Shown here in pieces: positions 45,068 through 56,121 of a stretch of 64,000 nucleotides of DNA. The notes beneath the pieces are model-generated. The model was not told where the DNA came from and ran no database searches. It worked only from the letters and a program-made list of their open reading frames with translations. The DNA is from an uncultured Clostridia bacterium (lineage in GTDB: Bacteria > Bacillota > Clostridia > Oscillospirales > Acutalibacteraceae): the NCBI GenBank assembly GCA_947589415.1, contig CANQBP010000007.1:1-64000 (forward strand), written 5' to 3'. Positions within the stretch are counted from its first letter, which is position 1; each line of letters starts with the position of its first letter. The translations under genes were made by a program, and so were the position numbers.

Positions 45068-47104
45068 ATGCAGCTTGAAAACAGTACAGGCAATGAACGC
45101 TCGGAACTGGATTTATTTCACAGCGGAGAAAATTACCACGCTTATAAGTATCTGGGAGCGCATAGGGCAACTGTCAACGGTATTGAAGGCGTTATGTTCC
45201 GTACATGGGCTCCTAATGCTAAGACCGTATCGGTTGTCGGTTCTTTTAACGGTTGGGATCGAAATCAACACAGAATGAACAGAATATCTGACGGCGGTGT
45301 TTGGGAATGTTTTATATCCGAAATTGTTGAGCCATTCGCAATATATAAATACAGTATAGAAACGTTTGATGATGTTTGTATGATGAAATCGGATCCGTAT
45401 GCCTACCACTATGAAACACGTCCTAATAATGCTTCGGTATTTTTCGATATAGACGGGTTTGAGTGGCACGATCAGGATTGGGAAAAAACTAAGCATGAGC
45501 ATGAGTCGTACAGCAGCCCTATGAATATATATGAGGTTCATGCCGGTTCATGGAGAAAATATAAGGACGGAAATTATTTTTCGTACAGTAAGCTGGCAGA
45601 CGAGCTTATACCGTATGTTAAGGAAATGGGCTACACTCACATTGAACTTATGCCGCTGACAGAATATCCGTTTGATGCATCATGGGGATATCAGGTGACG
45701 GGATACTTTGCCGTGACGTCAAGATACGGTGCGCCGTTTGATTTTATGGAATTTGTCGATAAATGCCATGCTGCCGGTATTTATGTCATTATGGACTGGG
45801 TGCCTGCACATTTTCCGAGAGATGCATTCGGACTTGCACGTTTTGACGGTACACCCTGTTATGAGTATGCCGATCCCCGCAAGGGCGAACATAAGGATTG
45901 GGGAACACTTGTATTTGACTACGGAAGAAACGAAGTTGTAAGTTTCCTTGTTTCAAGTGCGATATTTTGGATGGATTACTACCACATAGACGGGCTGCGT
46001 GTTGATGCCGTTGCCTCAATGCTCTATCTTGATTACAGCAGAAGGGACGGAGAATGGGTTCCGAATAAATTTGGCGGAAAGGAAAATCTTGAGGCTGTTG
46101 CGTTCCTGCAAAAGCTGAATGAGGCAGCGTTCAGATATTACCCGGAGGTTCTCATGATAGCCGAGGAGTCTACATCTTGGCCCATGGTTTCAAGACCGAC
46201 ATATTCGGGCGGACTCGGATTTAACTACAAATGGAATATGGGCTGGATGAACGATATGCTCCACTATGTGTCGCTTGATCCGCTTTACCGTCCTTTTAAT
46301 CACGATAACCTTACTTTCTCGTTTTTCTATGCTTTTTCGGAGAATTTCATACTTCCGATATCACATGATGAGGTCGTTTACGGAAAGGCTTCGCTTATAA
46401 ACAAAATGCCCGGCTCGTATGAACAGAAGTTTGCGGGAGATAGGACATTTGTTGCATATATGATGGCGCACCCCGGTAAAAAGCTCACCTTTATGGGCAC
46501 GGAATTCGGTCAGTTCAAGGAATGGGATTATGCAACGGAACTTGATTGGCTTTTGCTTCAATATCCCGCACATAATGACCTTAAAAACTTCTTTAAACAG
46601 GTAAATAAATTCTATCTTGAAAATTCACCGTTTTGGGAAGTGGATTACTCTTGGGACGGCTTTTCGTGGATTTCCAACGATGACTATACACAAAGCGTTA
46701 TCAGTTTCAGGCGAATAAATAAAAAGGGTAACGAAATTATTGTTGTATGTAATTTCCAGCCCGTGCTGCGTGAAAATTATCGTATAGGTGTTCCGATTGA
46801 CGGTACATATTCCGAAGTATTCAATACGGAGTCAAAGGAATTTGGCGGATGCGGAATAACTAACGGTTCGTCAATTGTTTCCGATGAGATAGGTATGCAC
46901 GGATTTGAACAGTCAATATCACTCACCCTCCCGCCGATGTCGGTGCTTTATTTGAAATGTGTGCGTAAAAAGCCGAAGAGAAAACCGAAAGTCGTTTCGG
47001 ATGCCAAAACAAAAGAAACCAAGAAGGTTACGGCAAAGGCAAAGTCGGAAAAAGTGACCAAGCCTAAGACAAAAAAACAAAAAACGACCAAAAAAGAGTC
47101 GTGA
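45068..47104 (+). CDS. glgB: 1,4-alpha-glucan branching enzyme with Lys-rich tail
   Basis: Introduces alpha-1,6 branches into glycogen. CBM48 domain at the N terminus ([21 protein letters not shown]), then the GH13 barrel with [34 protein letters not shown] (nucleophile Asp), MIAEEST (acid/base Glu) and [12 protein letters not shown]. The last about 45 residues are a tail of Lys, Thr and Pro (KKPKRKPKV onward) not usual for GlgB. ATG 45068 has AAAGGAG 10 bp upstream. First of four genes glgB-glgC-glgD-glgA. Confidence 0.96.
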   Translation: MQLENSTGNERSELDLFHSGENYHAYKYLGAHRATVNGIEGVMFRTWAPNAKTVSVVGSFNGWDRNQHRMNRISDGGVWECFISEIVEPFAIYKYSIETFDDVCMMKSDPYAYHYETRPNNASVFFDIDGFEWHDQDWEKTKHEHESYSSPMNIYEVHAGSWRKYKDGNYFSYSKLADELIPYVKEMGYTHIELMPLTEYPFDASWGYQVTGYFAVTSRYGAPFDFMEFVDKCHAAGIYVIMDWVPAHFPRDAFGLARFDGTPCYEYADPRKGEHKDWGTLVFDYGRNEVVSFLVSSAIFWMDYYHIDGLRVDAVASMLYLDYSRRDGEWVPNKFGGKENLEAVAFLQKLNEAAFRYYPEVLMIAEESTSWPMVSRPTYSGGLGFNYKWNMGWMNDMLHYVSLDPLYRPFNHDNLTFSFFYAFSENFILPISHDEVVYGKASLINKMPGSYEQKFAGDRTFVAYMMAHPGKKLTFMGTEFGQFKEWDYATELDWLLLQYPAHNDLKNFFKQVNKFYLENSPFWEVDYSWDGFSWISNDDYTQSVISFRRINKKGNEIIVVCNFQPVLRENYRIGVPIDGTYSEVFNTESKEFGGCGITNGSSIVSDEIGMHGFEQSISLTLPPMSVLYLKCVRKKPKRKPKVVSDAKTKETKKVTAKAKSEKVTKPKTKKQKTTKKES

Positions 47105-47149
47105 TACATAAGTCTTTAAGATAAATCAAGAAATGAGGAGGAATACTAA

Positions 47150-48367
47150 ATGTATCCAAAACAGGAAGTAGTTGCCATGCTGCTTGCGGGCGGACAGGGC
47201 AGCAGACTCGGAGTGCTGACACAAAAGCTGGCAAAGCCGGCAGTACCGTTCGGCGGAAAGTACCGTATAATTGATTTTCCGCTTTCAAACTGTGTAAACT
47301 CAGGCATTGATGCTGTGGGCGTTTTGACGCAGTATCAGCCCCTTGTACTTAATGAGTATATCGGAAACGGTCAGCCGTGGGATCTTGACAGCAATAACAG
47401 CGGTGTCAGCGTACTTTCACCGTATCAGCAGGTAAAGGGGGCGGATTGGTACTCCGGTACCGCAAATGCAATTTATCAAAATATAAATTACATAGACAGA
47501 TATAACCCCGACTATGTTGTTATACTTTCCGGCGACCATATCTACAAGATGGATTATTCAAAAATGATAGCTGCCCATAAGGAAAACAATGCGGACTGCA
47601 CTATTGCCGTTATAGATGTGCCTCTTGCAGAGGCTTCAAGGTTCGGTATTATGAATACTAATCCGGACGGCTCGATATATGAGTTTGAGGAAAAGCCCGC
47701 AAAACCGAAGAGTACGAACGCTTCAATGGGTATTTATGTTTTCAGCTACGATAAGCTGCGCAAGTACCTTATTGAAGATGAGGAGGATCAAAATTCAACG
47801 CATGACTTCGGTAAAGATGTGCTTCCCAAAATGCTTAATGACGGGCTTAGAATGTTTGCTTATCAGTTCCAGGGCTATTGGAAAGATGTCGGTACGATAG
47901 ACAGCCTTTGGGAGTCGAATATGGATCTGCTTGACCCGAATGTACCTCTTGACCTCACGGACGAATCATGGAAAATCTATTCAAGAAATCCCGTTGTTCC
48001 GCCCCAGTATATTTCGGACAGCGCAACGGTACAAAATTCTCTTATCGCAGACGGCTGTTCGATAAGCGGTTCGGTCGATTTCTCCGTGCTTTTCTCAAAT
48101 GTAGTCGTTAAAAAGGGAGCAGTTGTACAGGATTCTATAATAATGCCCGGTTCGGTCATTGAAGAGGGAGCAGTTGTTCAGTATGCGATTGTGTCCGAGA
48201 ATACCGTCATAGGTAAAAATGCCGTTATCGGAGCTCGTCCCGAAACGATAGAGGATAAGGATAAGTGGGGTATTGCCGTTATCGGTGATAATCTTAAAAT
48301 AGGCGACGGTGCAAAAATAGCACCTAAGACAATGGTTTCAGAAAATGTAGAGGGGGTTGATGAATAA
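47150..48367 (+). CDS. glgC: Glucose-1-phosphate adenylyltransferase, catalytic subunit
   Basis: Makes ADP-glucose, the committed step of glycogen synthesis. The pyrophosphorylase opening [17 protein letters not shown] and [19 protein letters not shown] are at residues 6-45. [14 protein letters not shown] and [10 protein letters not shown] follow, and a left-handed beta-helix forms the C-terminal third. The stop overlaps the next start (TAATG). Confidence 0.96.
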   Translation: MYPKQEVVAMLLAGGQGSRLGVLTQKLAKPAVPFGGKYRIIDFPLSNCVNSGIDAVGVLTQYQPLVLNEYIGNGQPWDLDSNNSGVSVLSPYQQVKGADWYSGTANAIYQNINYIDRYNPDYVVILSGDHIYKMDYSKMIAAHKENNADCTIAVIDVPLAEASRFGIMNTNPDGSIYEFEEKPAKPKSTNASMGIYVFSYDKLRKYLIEDEEDQNSTHDFGKDVLPKMLNDGLRMFAYQFQGYWKDVGTIDSLWESNMDLLDPNVPLDLTDESWKIYSRNPVVPPQYISDSATVQNSLIADGCSISGSVDFSVLFSNVVVKKGAVVQDSIIMPGSVIEEGAVVQYAIVSENTVIGKNAVIGARPETIEDKDKWGIAVIGDNLKIGDGAKIAPKTMVSENVEGVDE

Positions 48368-49479
48368 TGCGCGGAAACAACATCATGGGAATTATCTTCG
48401 CCAATCTGCATGAAGATCTTGTCAGTTCGCTTACAGACGTAAGAATTATGGGTGCAGTTCCTTTCGGCGGAAAATATCGTCTTATAGATTTCCCGCTTTC
48501 AAATATGGTAAATTCCGGTATTAACAAGGTCGGGGTTCTTACAAAGAGCAATTACCAATCCATAATGGATCATCTCGGAACAGGTAAGGCTTGGGATCTT
48601 TCGAGAAAACAGGGAGGACTTTTCATACTTCCTCCGTTTACAAATTCTAATGATTATTCAAACAGGATAACAACTCTTAACAGTATTCTCCCGTTCCTGC
48701 AAAATTCCACTCAGGAATATGTTGTTATATCCGATTGTGATACCGTATGCAATATAGATTTCCAAGATGTGTGCAGAAAGCATCTTGAAAACAATGCGGA
48801 TATCACGCTTGTTTATAAAAGAGATGTGCTTCCGGAAAAGCTTCATGCACCTGCCGTGCTTTCGTTTGACAGAAACGGAAAGGTCATAGATGTTCTTATT
48901 ACGAATAATGTTGAAGGCTCATGCAGTTTCTATATGAATATGTTGTTCATAAAGAGGGAACTTTTGATTGAGCTTGTAAATAAGTGTGTAAGTAAGAATA
49001 CGCTTAATTTCAAGAGGGATATACTCCAGGTTGAGTATAAGAATTTAAGTGTTTACGGCTATGAATTTAAAGGGTTCTCACAAGTAATAACGTCCATGAA
49101 TGATTACTTTAACGCAAATATGGCACTTATGGAGTCCGAAGTACGAGCAGATCTTTTCAACAGCGATCACCCGATTTATACGAAGGTAAGAGATGATATG
49201 CCGACAAAATACGGTCTTGGTTCAAAGGTTAGAAATTCGCTCATCGCTAACGGCTGTACCATTGAGGGCGAGGTAGAGAACAGTGTCTTGTTTAAGGGTG
49301 TGCATATCGGAAAGGGTACGAAGGTTTCCAACTGTGTTATCATGCAGGATACAAAGGTCGGAGCAAACAGCAGTTTGAGTTATATTATAGTCGATAAGGA
49401 CGTAACTATCGGAGATGAAAAAACTTTAATGGGTACGCTTTCGTATCCTCCCTATTACAGTAAGGGAAGCGTTGTTTGA
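48367..49479 (+). CDS. glgD: Glucose-1-phosphate adenylyltransferase regulatory subunit GlgD
   Basis: A 370-residue GlgC paralogue. It keeps [16 protein letters not shown] but the GGxGxRL loop is lost (the N terminus reads IMGIIFANLHEDLV), so catalysis is unlikely. In Firmicutes GlgC and GlgD form a mixed enzyme, with GlgD changing activity and regulation. Translationally coupled to glgC. Confidence 0.94.
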   Translation: MRGNNIMGIIFANLHEDLVSSLTDVRIMGAVPFGGKYRLIDFPLSNMVNSGINKVGVLTKSNYQSIMDHLGTGKAWDLSRKQGGLFILPPFTNSNDYSNRITTLNSILPFLQNSTQEYVVISDCDTVCNIDFQDVCRKHLENNADITLVYKRDVLPEKLHAPAVLSFDRNGKVIDVLITNNVEGSCSFYMNMLFIKRELLIELVNKCVSKNTLNFKRDILQVEYKNLSVYGYEFKGFSQVITSMNDYFNANMALMESEVRADLFNSDHPIYTKVRDDMPTKYGLGSKVRNSLIANGCTIEGEVENSVLFKGVHIGKGTKVSNCVIMQDTKVGANSSLSYIIVDKDVTIGDEKTLMGTLSYPPYYSKGSVV

Positions 49480-49516
49480 GCTGATCTGATACATTGATCG
49501 GAGGTGCATCAGTAAG

Positions 49517-50941
49517 ATGAAGGTATTGTTTGTTGCAAGTGAAGCGCAGCCTTTTGCTGCTTCGGGCGGACTTGCGGACGTTGCGGGTTCACTGCCGCAC
49601 GCACTGCGACAAAGGTTGATAGGCTGTAGGATTGTTATGCCGTTGTATGATGAAATTCCGCAGAGCTTTAAGGATCAAATGCGTTTTTTGACCAGTTTTT
49701 CCGTGCCGGTTTCATGGAGGAGGCAGTATTGCGGCGTATTTGAAATGAGATATAACGGTGTCATATACTACTTTATTGATAATCAGTATTATTTTCAGCG
49801 TCAGGGATTGTATGGACACTATGATGATGCAGAAAGATTTGCATATTTTTCACGAGCCGTTCTTGAGATGCTTCCGTATATTGATTTTAAGCCTGATATA
49901 ATCCATTGTAACGACTGGCAGACAGCACTTGTTCCTACATATTATAATCTGTTCTATGCACAGAATGATTGGTATAGCGGGATAAAAACTATATTTACGA
50001 TACACAATATTCAGTATCAGGGCAAATACGGTACGGAGCTGTATGATGAGGTTGTGGGAATACCTCCCCACGGCAGATCAATACTTGATTGTGACGGCTG
50101 TATAAATTACATGAAGGGTGCCATAGAAACGGCTAATCGTGTAACAACGGTAAGTCCGAGTTATGCATGGGAAATTCGTAACCCGTGGTTTGCGCACGGA
50201 CTTGACAGTATGCTTAATGCAAGAGCGTGGAAGCTGCGAGGTATTCTTAACGGAATAGATACAACGTCGTATAACCCGTCAACCGATATACAGCTTTACG
50301 AACATTACAGCGCCGATGATCTTTCGGGCAAGGCTGTAAATAAGCAAAAACTTCAGGAAAGACTGGGATTGGAGCAAAATGCGGATATTCCCATAATCGC
50401 TATGGTTACAAGGCTGGTTTCGCATAAAGGACTTGATTTGGTTAAATATGCACTTGATCAGCTTATGCGTGAGGAGTATGTGCAGTTTGTAATACTCGGT
50501 TCGGGTGATTGGGAATATGAAAGTTTCTTTCGTTCAATGCAGGACAGATATGCCGGCAGACTTTGTGCTTGTCACGGATTTATTCCCGAACTGTCCCGAA
50601 AAATATATGCGGGTGCTGATATTTTCCTCATGCCGTCAAAATCGGAGCCGTGCGGACTTTCACAAATGATTGCACTAAGGTACGGTACTATTCCGGTAGT
50701 CCGTGAGGTCGGCGGTCTGCGTGACTCAATACAGGACAGCGGAACAGGCGAAGGAAACGGTTTCACGTTTTCAAATTATGATGCTATGGATATGCTCGGC
50801 TGTATCAGGAGAGCAATTGCAGGATACTGGCAGCGTGACGGTTGGAAGATACTCGTGCAGCGTGCCATGAAATGCGATAACAGTTGGTCTAAATCCGCTA
50901 CCGAATACATCAATCTCTATCGGGAAGTAATAAATGAATAG
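49517..50941 (+). CDS. glgA: Glycogen synthase
   Basis: GT5 glucosyltransferase that extends glycogen from ADP-glucose. N-terminal ASGGLADVAGSLPHAL holds the KxGGL-type motif (here SGGL, the usual Lys is Ala/Ser); IIHCNDWQTALVP, FTIHNIQYQGKY and the C-terminal PSKSEPCGLSQMIALRYGT (acid residues EPCGL) are standard. Length 474 is normal. A ribosome site GGAGGTG precedes the ATG. Last gene of the operon. Confidence 0.95.
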   Translation: MKVLFVASEAQPFAASGGLADVAGSLPHALRQRLIGCRIVMPLYDEIPQSFKDQMRFLTSFSVPVSWRRQYCGVFEMRYNGVIYYFIDNQYYFQRQGLYGHYDDAERFAYFSRAVLEMLPYIDFKPDIIHCNDWQTALVPTYYNLFYAQNDWYSGIKTIFTIHNIQYQGKYGTELYDEVVGIPPHGRSILDCDGCINYMKGAIETANRVTTVSPSYAWEIRNPWFAHGLDSMLNARAWKLRGILNGIDTTSYNPSTDIQLYEHYSADDLSGKAVNKQKLQERLGLEQNADIPIIAMVTRLVSHKGLDLVKYALDQLMREEYVQFVILGSGDWEYESFFRSMQDRYAGRLCACHGFIPELSRKIYAGADIFLMPSKSEPCGLSQMIALRYGTIPVVREVGGLRDSIQDSGTGEGNGFTFSNYDAMDMLGCIRRAIAGYWQRDGWKILVQRAMKCDNSWSKSATEYINLYREVINE

Positions 50942-51006
50942 CAGCGGTGCTGCGTAACGTGTTGACAGCGGTTTTTAATAAGCCGCCGCATACCGATATG
51001 AATTTA

Positions 51007-51042
51007 AGCAGATGTTCTTTAAGAGGGCATCTGCTCATTTTT
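51007..51042 (+). terminator. Terminator of the glycogen operon
   Basis: AGCAGATG (51007-51014) pairs with CATCTGCT (51028-51035), then CATTTTTTT. Confidence 0.9.
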
Positions 51043-51211
51043 TTAGGATATGTTAAAAGAGGGATTGCAGACAAAACTGCGGGAGTGTCGATTATGACGA
51101 ATGTATAAAATAATCGGGATTTGAGAGAAACACAATGCGGGCGATACCCGAAAGGAATTTCCACGGTAAAAACAAGACAAAAGCATAGTATATTACACCG
51201 GCATAAAACGG

Positions 51212-51256
51212 AATATCGGCTCAAGACGGCTAATAAGCCTGCCTTGAGCCGATATT
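51212..51256. other. Perfect 14-bp inverted repeat in non-coding DNA
   Basis: AATATCGGCTCAAG (51212-51225) and CTTGAGCCGATATT (51243-51256) flank a 17-nt loop. No gene ends nearby on the plus strand and the following T-run is short (TTTTAT when counted from the stem). The sequence from 51043 to 51479 holds no other gene I can support. This may end a short RNA that starts after glgA. Confidence 0.5.
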
Positions 51257-51479
51257 TTATATCAGTTTTTCCCTGCTGTTTAAGCCTCTTCGTCTATCGG
51301 TATCTTCTGAAAAGCAACTGATATTTTTTCCGTTTTAACGGATTTTTTTCTATTTCATTTTGCTATATTACTCGTTGATTGACAACTGCAATTCATGGCT
51401 ATTTTTTGAAAAATATGATACAGTAGTTTTTAGCAGATATGTCCAACTTACACTAAAATATGGAAGGAGGTTATCCGAA

Positions 51480-51626
51480 ATGAAATACTTCTGCTTTAGA
51501 GATTCTGTCAAATCTGATAATTTAGAATACCCCGGTAAAAATATCCGGGCATCGGACAAAACCGTGCTGCGGGAACGGAACCGGAATAATTTACGAAGTT
51601 CAGATCCCTTTATACGCCGTGCGTAA
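51480..51626 (+). CDS. Small basic ORF with consensus ribosome site
   Basis: 48 codons starting MKYFCFRDSVKSDNL and ending DPFIRRA, rich in Arg, Asn and Lys (9 Arg-type residues near the end). AAGGAGG lies exactly 9 nt before the ATG, and a TAAAAT -10-like box is found near 51455. I recognise no family. It lies 144 bp before a membrane protein gene on the same strand. Confidence 0.45.
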   Translation: MKYFCFRDSVKSDNLEYPGKNIRASDKTVLRERNRNNLRSSDPFIRRA

Positions 51627-51769
51627 AAGGATAATGGATATTTGCTGTTGAAGTATATGATTTTTAGTGTGAGTTTCCTTTTGAACATACTGTACTGATG
51701 CTGCCGTGCAGCGGTAGATCCCGCTGTTTGAAAACAACAATACTTTACAATTTTGAGGAGGAATTTATT

Positions 51770-52282
51770 ATGTTTAATCCTGTATTTATTATATTATTAC
51801 TCGGTATGTTGGTTTTGGCTATTGTGGGCTTGGTAAAAGAAAACAGGATACACATGAGATACAAAAAGGTTTTCGGAAGAGTCGCATCTTATTTATTTGC
51901 GGATTTTATATTCGTGGGTGTATTTTCAATTATTGCAACGATAATATCACCCCTTATACCCGAAGTTTCAGATATGATTGCGGGGAATTATCTCCTTTAT
52001 GCGGGTATGGGAGTTTTAGTGCTGTTATTGGGAATTGCTATATACCTTTTTGTGCGTATGAAATGTCCGACATATCTTAAAAAGTCATTATTTATAAATA
52101 TGCTTCTTGACGGATTGGGTATTGCATTAAAAATAAGTTTGTTCTTCCTGCCTTTTATTATTAAATATTTAAAAACCGAACTAAGCTGCGCGCAGACGTT
52201 TATTTTCGATCAGTATTGCCTTCCCCAATATACCATATGCTTTGCGGGTTTGCCGCAGCACACGCATACATCGCTGAGGTGA
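51770..52282 (+). CDS. Hypothetical membrane protein overlapping proS
   Basis: 170 residues with four hydrophobic segments (about 3-22, 43-64, 75-95 and 118-135). GAGGAGG lies 8 bp before ATG 51770; the longer frame has no site. The last about 24 codons run over the 3' end of proS on the other strand, and this tail (Cys, Gln, Thr, His) does not look like the rest. The original stop may have been lost by a small mutation. Confidence 0.65.
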   Translation: MFNPVFIILLLGMLVLAIVGLVKENRIHMRYKKVFGRVASYLFADFIFVGVFSIIATIISPLIPEVSDMIAGNYLLYAGMGVLVLLLGIAIYLFVRMKCPTYLKKSLFINMLLDGLGIALKISLFFLPFIIKYLKTELSCAQTFIFDQYCLPQYTICFAGLPQHTHTSLR

Positions 52283-53652
52283 TCCTCAACAAAGGGAATA
52301 CAGCGGGATTTTACTCCTCCGGTTTCGTCTTTTAACCTATCTTCGCAGGCACTGTCGCCGCACCACATAGCCTTTATGAATCCCGGCTTGTTTGCTGCAA
52401 TATCAAGAAATTCCTCATGTGTGCGGGCCTCAAAAGTTTTGGCTTTCAGATTTTCAAGAGCCGCATTGTAAAGGCTTTCGTGTATGTTGTCGAGCAGAGC
52501 TTTAATTTCGTCCTCAACATTATCGAGAGAAACAAATTTCTTTTCTCTTGTATCTCTTCTGACAAGGACACATTGGTTATTTTCTATATCCTTAGGCCCT
52601 ATCTCAAGACGTACGGGTACACCGAGCATTTCATACTGACTGAATTTCCAACCGGGAGCTTTGTCGCTGTCATCGAGTTTTACTCTAAGGTCAGCGTCGA
52701 TAAGCCTGTTTTTAAGCTCCGCAGCCTTTTCGAGTACACCCTCTTTTTTCTGCGCTATCGGAATTACGGCTACCTGTACGGGTGCGATTTTAGGCGGAAG
52801 TACAAGACCGTCATCATCACTATGTACCATTATTATCGCACCTATCATTCTTGTAGAAACTCCCCATGATGTCTGGAACGGGTATTGCAAAGTGTTATCT
52901 CTTCCCGTAAAGGTGATATTGAAACTCCTTGCAAAGCCGTCGCCGAAGAAGTGTGATGTACCTCCCTGAAGTGCAACACCGTTATGCATCATAGGCTCAA
53001 TTGTATATGTTTCTTCTGCTCCCGCAAATTTTTCCTTTTCGGTTTTTCTGCCCGTTACTGCCGGAATGGCAAGAGTTTCTTTGTAGAAGTCCGTATATAC
53101 CTGCAGCATTCTCAAGGTTTCCTCACGGGCCTCCTCGGCTGTTTCGTGCATGGTATGACCTTCCTGCCACAAAAATTCGGATGTCCTCAAAAACGGACGT
53201 GTGGTTTTTTCCCAGCGTACTACCGAACACCACTGATTATAGAGTTTCGGCAGGTCACGGTATGAATTTATTATTTTTGCAAAATGCTCACAAAACAATG
53301 TTTCCGATGTCGGGCGGACACAAAGCCTTTCGCTCAGATTTTCACTTCCTCCGACAGTCACCCACGCACATTCCGGTGCAAAACCTTCAACATGATCCTT
53401 TTCTTTTTGCAGCAGGCTTTCGGGAATGAACATAGGCATATATACATTTTCATGTCCCGTTTGCTTAAATCTCTTATCGAGATCATGCTGAATATTTTCC
53501 CATATAGCATAGCCGTGCGGGCGTATAACCATGCAGCCTTTAATTCCCGAATAATCGGCAAGCTCGGCTTTTTTTACTATATCCGTGTACCATTTTGCAA
53601 AATCCTCATCTCTTGACGTTATAGCTTCAACGAGCTTTTTCTGTTGTGCCAT
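52210..53652 (-). CDS. proS: Prolyl-tRNA synthetase (short archaeal/eukaryotic type)
   Basis: Charges tRNA-Pro. Class II motifs: [16 protein letters not shown] (motif 1 area), [28 protein letters not shown] (motif 2) and [16 protein letters not shown] (motif 3). It lacks the bacterial insertion domain and ends with a zinc-type region ([17 protein letters not shown]) and the C-terminal Tyr of type-3 ProRS. 480 residues from ATG 53652; AAAGGA lies 9 bp upstream, while GTG 53670 is less suited. Confidence 0.95.
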   Translation of the reverse strand: MAQQKKLVEAITSRDEDFAKWYTDIVKKAELADYSGIKGCMVIRPHGYAIWENIQHDLDKRFKQTGHENVYMPMFIPESLLQKEKDHVEGFAPECAWVTVGGSENLSERLCVRPTSETLFCEHFAKIINSYRDLPKLYNQWCSVVRWEKTTRPFLRTSEFLWQEGHTMHETAEEAREETLRMLQVYTDFYKETLAIPAVTGRKTEKEKFAGAEETYTIEPMMHNGVALQGGTSHFFGDGFARSFNITFTGRDNTLQYPFQTSWGVSTRMIGAIIMVHSDDDGLVLPPKIAPVQVAVIPIAQKKEGVLEKAAELKNRLIDADLRVKLDDSDKAPGWKFSQYEMLGVPVRLEIGPKDIENNQCVLVRRDTREKKFVSLDNVEDEIKALLDNIHESLYNAALENLKAKTFEARTHEEFLDIAANKPGFIKAMWCGDSACEDRLKDETGGVKSRCIPFVEDHLSDVCVCCGKPAKHMVYWGRQY

Positions 53653-53852
53653 TTCCTTCAATCCTTTCACTCTTTATAATGAACATTTTACGCTCACGTT
53701 ATTTCTTTTTGAAACCGCTTTTAATGTATTGTACCGTATGCGGTAATTATAATTTTACGTCCGAACGGCAAGTCAAACAAATCCGACAGGCGTGACATAT
53801 TACTGCCGCAACCGTATTTTGACCATATGCGGGTGATTACTTAACTGTCGGG

Positions 53853-54290
53853 TCAAATTATATAGTCATTGGAATAATTTTCGTTATGCCTATCTAAAAT
53901 ATCCTGCAAGGTTATACCGTCGAGATATTCTGTTATGACCTTATAAAGCCCCTGCCATACCGAAAGAGTCGGACATTCGGCGGCTCTTTCACATTCTACG
54001 GGTGTGTGTTCTACACACGACACGGGCGCCAGACTTCCCTCTGTAAGCCGCAAAATCATTCCGACCGTGTATTTGTTCGGTTCTCTTGCGAGCATATATC
54101 CGCCCTGATACCCTCTGTTGGTTTTGAGAATATCGGACTTATTCAAAATAGGAACGATCTGTTCAAGATATTTTTTTGAAATACCCTGCCTTTTTGCAAT
54201 ATCCTTCAGTGCAACAAAACCGTCATTTTTATGTTCCGCAAGGTCAATCAACATTCTAAGTGCATATCGACCTTTTGTTGATATCCTCAT
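53853..54290 (-). CDS. Rrf2-family regulator with three Cys
   Basis: 145 residues. The winged HTH starts MRISTKGRYALRMLIDLA and includes LKDIAKRQGISKKYLEQIV. Cys92, Cys100 and Cys106 match the cluster-binding zone of IscR (three Cys, slightly different spacing), so it may bind an Fe-S cluster. CymR (cysteine metabolism) is the other possibility. No isc or suf genes are adjacent, so the target is unknown. Confidence 0.88.
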   Translation of the reverse strand: MRISTKGRYALRMLIDLAEHKNDGFVALKDIAKRQGISKKYLEQIVPILNKSDILKTNRGYQGGYMLAREPNKYTVGMILRLTEGSLAPVSCVEHTPVECERAAECPTLSVWQGLYKVITEYLDGITLQDILDRHNENYSNDYII

Positions 54291-54443
54291 ATATAAACAC
54301 CTCGTATTCTATGACCCTATAATAACATATATTTTATAGGTTTTCAAGTACGGAATAGCATTTTAGTGATTTTAACAAACGATCGGGAATTTTCCCTGCG
54401 GTTTGGCGGACATCAGGCATATATCTTTTTTAAAAAAATGTTT

Positions 54444-54956
54444 TCACATATGTAATATATGCTGCATTATATCAGTACATATACTCATAGGGGAACGGTT
54501 TGCATTGACCGTTATATCCGCAGCCTCACGATAAACGGGAAGACGTTTATTATATAATTCCCGCATGACCTCGTCTTTGTCCTCACGGTTCAGCAGGGGT
54601 CTTGTTTTATCGTTTTGGAGTCTTGAGGCAATATTCTCGACAGGTATGTCCAGGAGGATTATTATACCGCTTTTTCGGAAATTATCCGTATTTTCTTTGA
54701 AAGTAAGCGTTCCGCCTCCGGCGGCAATTATTACTCCCCTTTTCTCGGAAAGTTCTTTTACTGCTTCTCTCTCAAGCATACGGAAATACTCCTCCCCGTT
54801 ATCCTCAAAAATTTGTGCTACGGTTTTGTTTTCCTTTTTTTCTATATAGTCGTCAAGGTCTATGAATGACATACCGTTTCTTTTGGCGAGCAGTGCGCCT
54901 ACGGTGCTTTTTCCGCAGCCCATAAAGCCGCAAAGTATTATATTTTTCTGTTTCAT
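54444..54956 (-). CDS. aroK: Shikimate kinase
   Basis: Phosphorylates shikimate. Walker A GFMGCGKST at residues 10-18, FIDLDDYIE (the Asp pair that binds shikimate), and IIAAGGGTL with the substrate-binding GGG. Length 170 is normal. GGAGAA precedes ATG 54956. It follows aroE by 47 bp on the same strand. Confidence 0.95.
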   Translation of the reverse strand: MKQKNIILCGFMGCGKSTVGALLAKRNGMSFIDLDDYIEKKENKTVAQIFEDNGEEYFRMLEREAVKELSEKRGVIIAAGGGTLTFKENTDNFRKSGIIILLDIPVENIASRLQNDKTRPLLNREDKDEVMRELYNKRLPVYREAADITVNANRSPMSICTDIMQHILHM

Positions 54957-55003
54957 TTTCAATTCTCCGTTCATAATGGTTTTACGGCAGTATTATCCGT
55001 TTT

Positions 55004-55849
55004 TTAGAAAAGTTTTTTAAGTTCTTTTGAAGAGTCCTCTATAAGCTGATTTATATCGTCTGTATTATACTCGGAACCGTCCCATATTTCGTGGGAAACG
55101 ACAGCCTGCCATACCAGCATTGACATTCCGCCGACAGAACGCAGTCCGTTTGCCTTTGCCGCCTGCACCAGCTTTGTTTCAAGCGGATTGTATATTGCAT
55201 CGAAAACACTCTTACATCTTGTTATAACGTTCTCGGACACGGGCATAACGTCTGTTTTAGGATACATACCCACGGGTGTGGCGTTTATAAGCAAATCAAA
55301 ACTGCCCTCTCTTTCGATATCGGAAATAAGACAGGTATCAATATCGGATATACCGGTCTTTTCCTTAACGTCTTTCACAAGAGCCTGTTGTATTTCCGTA
55401 TCTTCAGGGCGTACAGATACGGTTATTCGGCAGCCTGCAAGGGCAGCTTCATATACAAAAGTACGTGCGACTCCTCCGCAGCCTATAATACATATATCTC
55501 CGTCAAGAGGTATATTATTTGCCGCAAGTGCTTTAAGAAAGCCGTCGGGGTCGGTAGTAAAGCCCTTGCGCACGCTGCCGTTTTTTACGGTATTGACCGA
55601 GCTGTATAATTCTGCCTTTTTGTCAAGCTCGTCAAGAAACGGTATAATCACCTGCTTATTGGGTATTGTGACATTATATCCCGCAAGCTCGTTAAGGGCG
55701 GAAATTTTTTTCGGAAATTCCTCCGGCGCAACGTCCAACACGGTATATACGCCATTTTCCCCCGCAAGTTCAAATAATCTTTTGTTGATAAACGGCGACA
55801 TAGTATGACCTATCGGGTGTCCTATAACTGCAAATTTTCTTTCTGACAT
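55004..55849 (-). CDS. aroE: Shikimate dehydrogenase
   Basis: Reduces 3-dehydroshikimate with NADPH. Substrate part VIGHPIGHTMSPF at 9-21, catalytic Lys in NVTIPNKQ, the nucleotide loop in IIGCGGVARTFVYEA and the C-terminal GGMSMLVWQAV are all seen. 281 residues, normal. Pathway partner aroK is next, and a DAHP synthase lies 660 bp away across acpP. Confidence 0.95.
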   Translation of the reverse strand: MSERKFAVIGHPIGHTMSPFINKRLFELAGENGVYTVLDVAPEEFPKKISALNELAGYNVTIPNKQVIIPFLDELDKKAELYSSVNTVKNGSVRKGFTTDPDGFLKALAANNIPLDGDICIIGCGGVARTFVYEAALAGCRITVSVRPEDTEIQQALVKDVKEKTGISDIDTCLISDIEREGSFDLLINATPVGMYPKTDVMPVSENVITRCKSVFDAIYNPLETKLVQAAKANGLRSVGGMSMLVWQAVVSHEIWDGSEYNTDDINQLIEDSSKELKKLF

Positions 55850-55953
55850 AACATTACCTCCGTATTTTTTATATAAAGCTATAAGTAATTGAAGTGTTTT
55901 TTATAAAATATTTATAATTATTGGAAAAATATAAATAAATTGTAATTTTCTTA

Positions 55954-55979
55954 TTGACAAATCATTAAATAACTTATAA
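55954..55979 (+). promoter_or_regulatory. Possible promoter upstream of acpP
   Basis: TTGACA at 55954-55959 is perfect; the -10 is weaker (TATAAG at 15 bp or TAAGAT at 17 bp). A leader of about 140 nt would follow, with a region that can pair (CCGC and GCGG stretches). Confidence 0.45.
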
Positions 55980-56121
55980 GATTTAAGTGTAAGAAGTTGT
56001 GTTCGGCGGTGCTGGTTCCGCATAACATATTGTAACATAAACGATATGTTTTTGTCCACAGCGGAAAGCGTCGGACGCACATTTTTTATTGATTATTTTA
56101 TATTTTTAGGAGGATTTATTT

